From Oscillospiraceae bacterium (GTDB lineage Bacteria; Bacillota_A; Clostridia; Oscillospirales; Ruminococcaceae): a stretch of DNA of 5,126 nucleotides. The DNA is taken from contig JAFPQL010000210.1 in assembly GCA_017414145.1 (NCBI GenBank), positions 1 through 5,126 on the forward strand, written 5' to 3'. Every line of letters starts with the position of its first letter. The first letter of the stretch is position 1. The translations under genes and the position numbers were made by a program. This document shows positions 1 through 4,820 of this stretch, one piece after another. The notes under the pieces are model-generated. The model saw nothing but the letters and a program-made list of their open reading frames with translations, ran no database searches and was not told the DNA's origin.

Positions 1-573
1 GCGGCAGGCGACGACGAGCTGATGGCGATTTATGAGCGAACCTACGGCAAAATCGGCGGGGATTCCCGCAAGGCGATGCGCCGTGACCCGAAAACCGAGC
101 TGGACCCGTCGGAACAGGTCGCCGTACCGATGCCGAAGGGAAAGGAATATCTGCTCGTGGACGGCTACAACATCATCTTTGCGTGGGAATCGCTCAAAGC
201 TCTCGCAAAGGACAGTCTGGAATCCGCCCGCAGCCGGCTGATTCACCTGCTGTCCAATTATCAGGGATACCGCAGATGCGAGGTCATCCTCGTGTTTGAT
301 GCCTATAAAATCAAAGGACACGCGACCGAAATCATCCAGGAGGGCAATATCAGCGTCGTCTACACAAGGGAAGCCGAAACGGCCGACTCCTACATCGAAC
401 GCGTGACACATCAGCTCGCAAAGGATCACCGCGTCCGCGTCGCAACCTCGGACGGGCTGGAGCAGATTATCATTCTGGAGGGCGGCGCCATCCGCATCTC
501 CGCAAGGGAATTTGAAGCAGAAATGCGGCAGACCGAGGCGGAAATCCGCGCACTGATCGGAGGAAACGGATGA
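1..573 (+). CDS. C-terminal part of a protein ending in a YacP/Rae1-type NYN ribonuclease domain; probably the tail of a TetM/EF-G-like GTPase fusion (5' partial)
   Basis: The reading frame is open from base 1 and stops at 571-573, giving 190 residues. The first internal ATG (22-24) has no Shine-Dalgarno sequence before it, and the preceding codons (AAGDDELMAIYERTYG) read as protein, so the true start lies outside the window. Residues 1-45 form a charged linker. From about residue 50 the sequence matches the YacP/Rae1 NYN (PIN-like) family: LLVDGYNIIFAW, then VILVFDAYKIKGH, YTREAETADSYIE, VATSDGLEQIIILEGGA and ISAREF. The four conserved Asp residues (D54, D100, D129, D151) could bind the catalytic metal. 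B. subtilis Rae1 is a ribosome-associated endoribonuclease that cuts mRNA in the A site. From memory of the family, many Clostridia carry this domain at the C-terminus of a TetM-like ribosomal protection GTPase, and the linker resembles that junction. The domain call is firm; the GTPase fusion is an inference, because that part is not visible. Confidence 0.85.
   Translation, partial: AAGDDELMAIYERTYGKIGGDSRKAMRRDPKTELDPSEQVAVPMPKGKEYLLVDGYNIIFAWESLKALAKDSLESARSRLIHLLSNYQGYRRCEVILVFDAYKIKGHATEIIQEGNISVVYTREAETADSYIERVTHQLAKDHRVRVATSDGLEQIIILEGGAIRISAREFEAEMRQTEAEIRALIGGNG
559..563 (+). promoter_or_regulatory. Ribosome binding site of the DUF4279 gene
   Basis: GGAGG lies 6 nt before the ATG at 570, inside the last codons of the upstream gene. 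It fixes the start at 570 and shows that the 4-nt ATGA overlap is a translated junction, suited to translational coupling. Confidence 0.8.
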
Positions 574-1040
574 ATGAGGAACGAAAGCCCAAACGGGTCT
601 ATTATCACACGCCCCACACAAGCTGCATGACCTATTTTGAAATCCGCGGGGAGTTCGACCCCGACCGCGCAACCGAAATGCTCCGGCTGGCTCCGGAACG
701 CATCCGGCGCATCGGAGACAGACGCCCCGGCGGCAAGGTGCAGGAAACCGCACTCTGGCGATACGGCTCCTGCATCGAATATGAACACGATGCCGCAAAG
801 CAGATGCAGATGACCATTGCGGCGCTCGTGCCGAAGGCCGATCTGCTGCGGAAAATCCGGCTGACCAACCGCGTCTCGATGACGCTCAGAGTCGTCCCGA
901 TGGTGCGCTACGACGAGCCGCCGCCCGACCTTGCGCCGTCCATGCAGGTCATGCGCTTTTGTCTGGAAACCGGTACAGAGCTGAAAATCGACCTGTATGT
1001 CAGCTGTCCGGACGATTTCACCGAAAACAAGAACCGATGA
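570..1040 (+). CDS. DUF4279 domain-containing protein
   Basis: This is a 156-residue soluble protein with no signal peptide or membrane segment. It fits the DUF4279 family: a first strand TYFEIRGEFDPDRATEMLRLAPER (residues 21-44, beta-alpha plus a proline), then a basic turn RRIGDRRPGGK (46-56), the LWRYGSCIE segment (62-70), a helix QMQMTIAALVPKADLLRKI (78-96), a strand MTLRVVPMVRY (104-114) and a C-terminal IDLYVSC strand (140-146). The family has no established biochemical function that I know of, and none is assigned here. The start overlaps the stop of the NYN-domain gene by 4 nt (ATGA) and has a good ribosome site, so the two are surely co-transcribed. The first 17 residues are basic and probably flexible. 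Confidence 0.75.
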   Translation: MNEERKPKRVYYHTPHTSCMTYFEIRGEFDPDRATEMLRLAPERIRRIGDRRPGGKVQETALWRYGSCIEYEHDAAKQMQMTIAALVPKADLLRKIRLTNRVSMTLRVVPMVRYDEPPPDLAPSMQVMRFCLETGTELKIDLYVSCPDDFTENKNR

Positions 1041-1073
1041 TTCTGCCGGCATCTGCCGCAGACAGCATACAAA

Positions 1074-1080
1074 AGGAGGA
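1074..1080 (+). promoter_or_regulatory. Ribosome binding site of the TIR-like gene
   Basis: AGGAGGA lies 6 nt before the ATG at 1087. It decides the start: the frame is open back to an ATG at 997, but that codon lies inside the DUF4279 gene and has no comparable site. No promoter is seen in the 46-nt gap (1041-1086), so the gene is read from the upstream transcript. Confidence 0.85.
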
Positions 1081-1086
1081 CTGAAT

Positions 1087-1566
1087 ATGGTATCCTATCA
1101 GGGAAACGCAGACTTCATCGCCATGTGCTTTGCCATGAAAAACCGCTCCGCCGCGACGAAAATCGTCAGCAGGCTCCAGCAGGAGCAGCTTCGCGTCTGG
1201 GTCGCGGACAAGGGCTTCAGCGTGCAGCGCAAGGAAAATCTGGAACGGCTCGCAGTCTGCCGCACCGCGCTGATTCTCGTCTCAAAGCAGTGGCTAGCGG
1301 ACGAGCTCTGTGTCGGTCAGCTCAAGGCTGCCGCCGCGCTCGAACGGCAGGTCGTGCTGCTCTTCCTCGACGAATCCGAGCTGACCGGCAATGACGCCGT
1401 ACAGGCCATGCTGCCCCGCTCCGCCCGTCTGCTCAGCTACAACGCCGATTCCGAGGACTGGCTCAAGGAACTGCTGGAGCTGGAATGTATCACCGACTGC
1501 AAGCGCGCCGCGGGAGAGGATCCCCAGAACAAGAAAATCAGCCTGTGGACTCTGTTCCGGCGCTGA
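1087..1566 (+). CDS. Small TIR-like domain protein, probably without NADase activity
   Basis: The product has 159 residues. The layout is that of a single TIR domain: strand 1 ADFIAMCFAMKN (8-19), helix A SAATKIVSRLQQEQ (21-34), strand 2 and BB-loop region LRVWVADKGFSVQR (35-48), helix and strand ENLERLAVCRTALILVS (50-66), the SKQWLADELCVGQLKAA segment (66-82), strand VVLLFLDESEL (89-99), a later strand ARLLSY and an acidic C-terminal helix DWLKELLELE. TIR enzymes that cleave NAD usually carry a catalytic Glu in the S-x-W-C-x-x-E-L type segment. Here the aligned residue after C75 is Gln (Q78, CAG at 1318-1320). The usual ISYS of strand 1 is also replaced by AMCFAMKN. No partner domain, signal peptide or membrane helix is present. 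It is the last gene of the left group. The TIR fold is inferred from motif layout, so a TIR-like domain of unknown role is the safe call. Confidence 0.65.
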   Translation: MVSYQGNADFIAMCFAMKNRSAATKIVSRLQQEQLRVWVADKGFSVQRKENLERLAVCRTALILVSKQWLADELCVGQLKAAAALERQVVLLFLDESELTGNDAVQAMLPRSARLLSYNADSEDWLKELLELECITDCKRAAGEDPQNKKISLWTLFRR

Positions 1567-1569
1567 AGG

Positions 1570-1598
1570 TTGACAAATCCTGCTTTTTCTGGTATCAT
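1570..1598 (+). promoter_or_regulatory. Sigma-A promoter of the aminotransferase gene
   Basis: TTGACA (1570-1575) is followed by a 17-nt spacer and TATCAT (1593-1598). A TG one base before the -10 box (1590-1591) makes it an extended -10 promoter. The expected transcript start is near 1605, about 40 nt before the ATG. The -35 box begins 3 nt after the TIR-like gene's stop codon, and no terminator separates the two units, so some read-through from upstream is likely. Confidence 0.85.
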
Positions 1599-1633
1599 GA
1601 AAGCAGCAAAATCCGATTGAATCCACAATGAAA

Positions 1634-1639
1634 AGAGGA
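1634..1639 (+). promoter_or_regulatory. Ribosome binding site of the aminotransferase gene
   Basis: AGAGGA ends 7 nt before the ATG at 1647. It supports that start over the nearby out-of-frame ATG at 1628. Confidence 0.75.
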
Positions 1640-1646
1640 ATTCCCC

Positions 1647-2855
1647 ATGTCTCAGAATTACCAGCCCTATCAGGCATCCATGCTCGCGCTCGGACAGGCG
1701 CCGTCTGTCATCCGCGAAACCTTTGAGTACGGCAACCGCCGCGCCGCCGAAATCGGCAGAGAAAATGTCTTTGATTTCAGCCTCGGCAATCCGAGCGTAC
1801 CCGCACCGGACAGCGTTCACGATACAATGCGCCGCCTGATGGACGAAACCGACTCCGTGCTGCTGCACGGCTACACCTCCGCCGTCGGCGCCGAGCCGAC
1901 CCGCTCCGCCATTGCCGCGGACATCAACAAGCGGTTTTCCGCAGGCATCTCCGCGGGCAATATCTATATGACCTGCGGTGCGGCCGCGTCGCTGACCGTC
2001 ACGCTCCACGCCGTCCTCTGCCCCGGCGACACCTGCATCACCTTCGCGCCGTTCTTCCCGGAGTACCGCGTCTTTGTCGAAGCCGCAAACGCGCATCTGA
2101 CGGTCGTTCCGGCAGACCTTGACAGCTTCCAGCTCAATCTCGACGCCTTTGCGCAGCTCGTCAATGCCGAAACCAAAGCCGTCATCATCAATACGCCGAA
2201 CAATCCGACCGGCGTTGTCTACACCGAGGAGAACCTCAGAAAGCTCTGCGACATTCTCCGTGCAAAGGAAGCGGAATACGGCCACCCGATCTATCTGATC
2301 GCCGATGAGCCCTACCGCGAGCTCGTCTACGATGCGGAAACCGTCGTGCCGTACCTGCCGAACCTCTACGACGACTGCTTTGTCTGCTACTCCTACAGCA
2401 AATCGCTGTCGCTGCCCGGTGAGCGAATCGGCTATATCGTCGTCTCGCCGAAAATGCAGGACAGCAAGCTCGTCTATGCCGCCGTCTGCGGCGCGGGCAG
2501 AGCACTCGGCTTCGTCTGCGCACCGAGCATGGCACAGCGCGTGGTCGCCGACAATCTCGGCAAAACCGGCGATCTGTCCGTCTACCGCAGAAACCGTGAT
2601 CTGCTCTATAAATCGCTGACCGAATACGGCTACCGCTGCATTTATCCGGACGGCGCATTCTACCTCTGGGTGCAGGCACTGGAGCCCGACGCCAATGCCT
2701 TCTGCAAAAAGGCGCGTGACTATGAGCTGCTGATCGTGCCGTCGGATTCCTTCGGCTGCAAGGGCTTTGTCCGCATCGCATACTGCGTGACCACCGAGAT
2801 GATCGAGCGCAGCCTGCCGGCCTTCAAAAAGCTCGCAGAGGCCTACGGAAAATAA
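1647..2855 (+). CDS. Pyridoxal-phosphate-dependent aminotransferase, class I/II (aspartate aminotransferase-like)
   Basis: The 402-residue cytosolic enzyme is full length for fold-type I aminotransferases. It moves an amino group between an amino acid and a 2-oxo acid through PLP. Visible landmarks are the N-terminal FSLGNPSVPAP segment, HGYTSAVGAEPTRSAIA, the cofactor-phosphate region MTCGAAASLTVTLHAVLCPGD, INTPNNPTGVVY with N186, IADEPYRELVYD with D220 (pairs with the pyridine nitrogen) and Y223, SYSKSLSLPGERIGY with the Schiff-base lysine K252 and R260, and the C-terminal FVRIAY with R376, which should bind the substrate carboxylate. All catalytic positions are intact. The gene stands alone between its own promoter and a terminator, so the context gives no hint of the substrate. 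Aspartate or another common amino acid is plausible, but a specific gene symbol is not justified. Confidence 0.9.
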   Translation: MSQNYQPYQASMLALGQAPSVIRETFEYGNRRAAEIGRENVFDFSLGNPSVPAPDSVHDTMRRLMDETDSVLLHGYTSAVGAEPTRSAIAADINKRFSAGISAGNIYMTCGAAASLTVTLHAVLCPGDTCITFAPFFPEYRVFVEAANAHLTVVPADLDSFQLNLDAFAQLVNAETKAVIINTPNNPTGVVYTEENLRKLCDILRAKEAEYGHPIYLIADEPYRELVYDAETVVPYLPNLYDDCFVCYSYSKSLSLPGERIGYIVVSPKMQDSKLVYAAVCGAGRALGFVCAPSMAQRVVADNLGKTGDLSVYRRNRDLLYKSLTEYGYRCIYPDGAFYLWVQALEPDANAFCKKARDYELLIVPSDSFGCKGFVRIAYCVTTEMIERSLPAFKKLAEAYGK

Positions 2856-2866
2856 GGAACCGCTCC

Positions 2867-2881
2867 TTCTCCGCCGGAGAA
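2867..2881 (+). other. Small hairpin just after the aminotransferase gene
   Basis: TTCTCC and GGAGAA form a 6-bp stem around a 3-nt loop (GCC), followed by TCTTTC. The T run is poor, so it is a weak or accessory terminator, or an mRNA 3'-end stabiliser ahead of the stronger hairpin at 2900-2932. Confidence 0.4.
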
Positions 2882-2899
2882 TCTTTCATCTGCAAGCCG

Positions 2900-2934
2900 A
2901 AGGGCGCAGACGGGATAACCGCCTGCGCCCTTTT
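2900..2934 (+). terminator. Intrinsic terminator between the convergent aminotransferase and esterase genes
   Basis: AAGGGCGCAG (2900-2909) pairs perfectly with CTGCGCCCTT (2923-2932). The loop can form a further CGG/CCG pairing (2911-2913 with 2919-2921), and the stem is followed by a short T run (2931-2934). It ends the + strand aminotransferase transcript. Read on the - strand it lies just past the esterase stop codon, but the T run there is poor (TTCGG), so it may act less well in that direction. Confidence 0.75.
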
Positions 2935-2944
2935 CATGTCTGTA

Positions 2945-4666
2945 TCAGCCGCGCTTATACAGCGTCACATTGCGGAAGGTGATCTGCCCGTTCATCTCGC
3001 CGAGCAAAAACACGATCTCGCAGTTTTCTGCCGCTTCCGGCATCGAAAATGCCTTCAGCACCGTTTCCTCGCTGCCGTCCGCGTTCATCCTGCCGGAGCA
3101 GTACACCGTGTCCGGATCCGCCATGCTCCGTACCGCATACGGAATCGCACAGCCCGCAGACGGCGTCGCCCGGAAGGACAGCTCATATTCGCCCGCCGGC
3201 AGATTCAGCCCGCGCACATACGCCGTGACATCCTCCGGCCTGCTGCCCGGCGCCGACATATTGACATTCAGCGACTTGTCCCAGTCACTGAAATACGGCC
3301 AGCCGTTCGCGCCGGAATCCTTGTCGATTTCCGCGCCGTATTCCCCGTCAGCCGCAAGGTCGATGCCGATCTTTTTCGACTCAATGCCGAGTGCCTCGCA
3401 GATTTTATCCGCGATGATGTAGGAATTGAGTTCATGCGTCTTCGGGGACGGGTGCCAGTCGGCGCCGATGCCGTCCTGCTGGATGTTGTGCGTCTGCGAT
3501 TCATAGCAGGTGATCTTCGGGTCACCGACGGACTGCACCGCCGCTTCGATATACGGATACAGTTCCTGACAGCCCATGATGCCCAGCGTGCAGATGATCG
3601 CCGCATCGGGATTCTTCTGCCGGATCTGCTTCAGAAACGCCGCGTACTGCTCCCCGAATGCGGCGCCGCGGGTCTCCAGATCGTCCTTCGCATACGAATC
3701 GTCGTTCGTTCCGAGATTAACCACAATCGCGTCTACGGGATGCGCGGCGAAATCCCATGCGGTGCGGTAAGCCTCCGGCCTGCCGACATACTCATAATAA
3801 TCGGGCAGGAGCGAATCCGTATTCGCCATGCCGTCGCCCGTATAGCCGGAGATGATGCCGTATCCGCTGTAACAGACGGCACTGTAATCGGCGTCGAGCA
3901 GTTCGGCGGCGCGGTAGGCGTAGGACAGGGTGAAATTCTCCGTCGCCGTCTCAAAGCCGACATACTGGGACTCGGCCTCGACGCCGTACGCACAGGTGAT
4001 CGAATCGCCGATGAATTCCACCGTCAGCCGCTTCTTCTCCGTCGGCCGGACGGGCTCTGCCGCAGACGAGGTCACGGTATAGGACTTCACGCCGACGGCG
4101 CCGTTATTCGCCTCGGACAGATGGATGACCTTGACGGTCGCCGTCCGCTGCTGACTGCCGGAGAACAGCTCGACCGTCTGCTCCTCCTCATCCATGACGA
4201 CATCCTTCACAAGCTCGCCGTCCACATACACGCCGTACCGCGGCCGGTACTTTGCATCGGAACGGACATTGCCGTCGCCGGCGATCGTCACACTGGCGGA
4301 CGATGCGGTCACGGTACATTCCGCGGCGGCGCCGCTCTGCACCAGCCAGACCGTACCGTCCTGCCGGACGGTTCGCCCGATCAGCTTGACGGATTCTGCC
4401 GAAGCCGGCACGGTCAGCGTCCGGACTTCGCCGGTTTCCGCCTGTTCGCTGAGCAGCGCACGCTTCATCAGCGCGAGGTCAATCGCATTGACCCTGCCGT
4501 CGCCGTTGAAATCGTCGTGCTCTGTCATACCGCCCTGCACGGTCAGCGCCCTGACCAGATGCTGCACATCGTTCAGGGACAGTGCGGCTGCCGACAGCTG
4601 CCGCGGCACCGCCGCAGACAGAATGCCGCAGACAGCCAGTCCTGTCAGCAATCTTTTCTGTTTCAT
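2945..4666 (-). CDS. Secreted dockerin-bearing SGNH esterase, CE2-type (acetylxylan esterase/polysaccharide deacetylase-like)
   Basis: The product has 573 residues. The start is the ATG at 4666, because AAGGAG (4675-4680) sits 8 nt before it; a GTG at 4675 in the same frame overlaps that site and cannot be used. Residues 1-27 are a signal peptide (MKQKRLL, a hydrophobic core, then LSAA). Residues about 29-76 are a dockerin: the second repeat DFNGDGRVNAIDLALMKRAL has the full calcium loop (D52, N54, D56, N60, D63), while the first repeat LSLNDVQHLVRAL lacks it. A beta-rich stretch (about 80-205) fits the N-terminal jelly-roll of carbohydrate esterase family 2. The SGNH hydrolase part (about 213-430) has EFIGDSITCAYG (nucleophile S222), VVNLGTNDDS (N321) and GADWHPSPKTH (D403, H405). 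The final 140 residues, rich in strands and Trp/Tyr, look like a carbohydrate-binding module. The enzyme probably removes acetyl groups from xylan or mannan while docked on a cellulosome-like scaffold. The fold and secretion are clear; the family number and substrate are inferred. Confidence 0.8.
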   Translation of the reverse strand: MKQKRLLTGLAVCGILSAAVPRQLSAAALSLNDVQHLVRALTVQGGMTEHDDFNGDGRVNAIDLALMKRALLSEQAETGEVRTLTVPASAESVKLIGRTVRQDGTVWLVQSGAAAECTVTASSASVTIAGDGNVRSDAKYRPRYGVYVDGELVKDVVMDEEEQTVELFSGSQQRTATVKVIHLSEANNGAVGVKSYTVTSSAAEPVRPTEKKRLTVEFIGDSITCAYGVEAESQYVGFETATENFTLSYAYRAAELLDADYSAVCYSGYGIISGYTGDGMANTDSLLPDYYEYVGRPEAYRTAWDFAAHPVDAIVVNLGTNDDSYAKDDLETRGAAFGEQYAAFLKQIRQKNPDAAIICTLGIMGCQELYPYIEAAVQSVGDPKITCYESQTHNIQQDGIGADWHPSPKTHELNSYIIADKICEALGIESKKIGIDLAADGEYGAEIDKDSGANGWPYFSDWDKSLNVNMSAPGSRPEDVTAYVRGLNLPAGEYELSFRATPSAGCAIPYAVRSMADPDTVYCSGRMNADGSEETVLKAFSMPEAAENCEIVFLLGEMNGQITFRNVTLYKRG

Positions 4667-4674
4667 GTCAAACA

Positions 4675-4680
4675 CTCCTT
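4675..4680 (-). promoter_or_regulatory. Ribosome binding site of the esterase gene
   Basis: AAGGAG on the - strand lies 8 nt before the ATG at 4666. It excludes the in-frame GTG at 4675-4673, whose first base belongs to this site. Confidence 0.85.
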
Positions 4681-4704
4681 CGGTTTTTTGCCTTACGGTT
4701 TTTT
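4681..4704 (-). repeat. Short A-rich tandem repeat in the esterase mRNA leader
   Basis: AAAAAACCG occurs twice on the - strand (4704-4696 and 4689-4681), spaced 15 nt apart. Each copy is followed by a similar purine-rich stretch: TAAGGC after the first, AAGGAG (the ribosome site) after the second. The unit may be a duplicated ribosome-site region, or an unstructured, ribosome-attracting leader. Confidence 0.55.
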
Positions 4705-4712
4705 CTCTGTTC

Positions 4713-4730
4713 GCGGGGCGGATGTCCCGC
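4713..4730 (-). other. Hairpin at the 5' end of the esterase mRNA
   Basis: GCGGG and CCCGC (4713-4717 with 4726-4730) form a 5-bp GC-rich stem, extendable by one G-T pair. It lies at or directly after the expected transcription start (about 4731). A hairpin at that place commonly protects an mRNA from 5' end-dependent decay. No known riboswitch is recognisable in the remaining short leader. Confidence 0.5.
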
Positions 4731-4737
4731 TGATTTC

Positions 4738-4766
4738 ATTATAAACGCTTTTTGGCACTTTGTCAA
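4738..4766 (-). promoter_or_regulatory. Perfect consensus sigma-A promoter of the esterase gene
   Basis: On the - strand TTGACA (4766-4761) and TATAAT (4743-4738) are separated by exactly 17 nt, so both boxes and the spacing match the consensus. The expected start near 4731 gives a leader of about 65 nt. The -35 box starts about 12 nt past the T run of the upstream gene's terminator. No operator palindrome or catabolite-repression site was recognised over the promoter. Confidence 0.92.
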
Positions 4767-4777
4767 CGGGAAAACGC

Positions 4778-4810
4778 AAAAAACCCCGTGCATCACACAC
4801 GGGGTTTTTT
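4778..4810 (-). terminator. Strong intrinsic terminator, symmetrical in both directions
   Basis: CCCCGTG (4784-4790) pairs with CACGGGG (4798-4804) around a 7-nt loop, flanked by six A (4778-4783) and six T (4805-4810). On the - strand the stem is followed by TTTTTT and ends the SpoIID-like gene, whose stop codon is 11 nt upstream of the hairpin. It insulates that gene from the strong esterase promoter and would also stop + strand transcripts. Confidence 0.92.
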
Positions 4811-4820
4811 CTCATTTCAT

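Noticed and set aside
22..24. ATG at 22 as the start of a stand-alone NYN protein
   Set aside because: There is no ribosome site before it, and the frame continues open with protein-like residues to base 1.
1044..1051. TGCCGGCA palindrome in the gap before the TIR-like gene
   Set aside because: It is only 8 bp, with no loop and no T run; such short GC palindromes are expected by chance in GC-rich DNA, so it is not called a terminator or operator.
997..1086. Upstream ATG (997) that would lengthen the TIR-like protein by 30 residues
   Set aside because: It lies inside the DUF4279 gene and lacks a ribosome site, while the ATG at 1087 has AGGAGGA at good spacing.
1437..2285. A 282-codon open frame on the - strand opposite the TIR-like and aminotransferase genes
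   Set aside because: It crosses a clear promoter and two genes, shows no domain and is explained by codon bias of the + strand genes.
4673..4675. GTG as the start of the esterase
   Set aside because: It overlaps the AAGGAG ribosome site; the ATG at 4666 has proper spacing and gives a normal signal peptide.
2936..4744. A 602-codon open frame on the + strand opposite the esterase gene
   Set aside because: It is antisense to a gene with a signal peptide, catalytic motifs, promoter and ribosome site. Its product is rich in Arg, His and Ile without any domain and has no ribosome site; it stays open because of the GC-rich third positions of the true gene.
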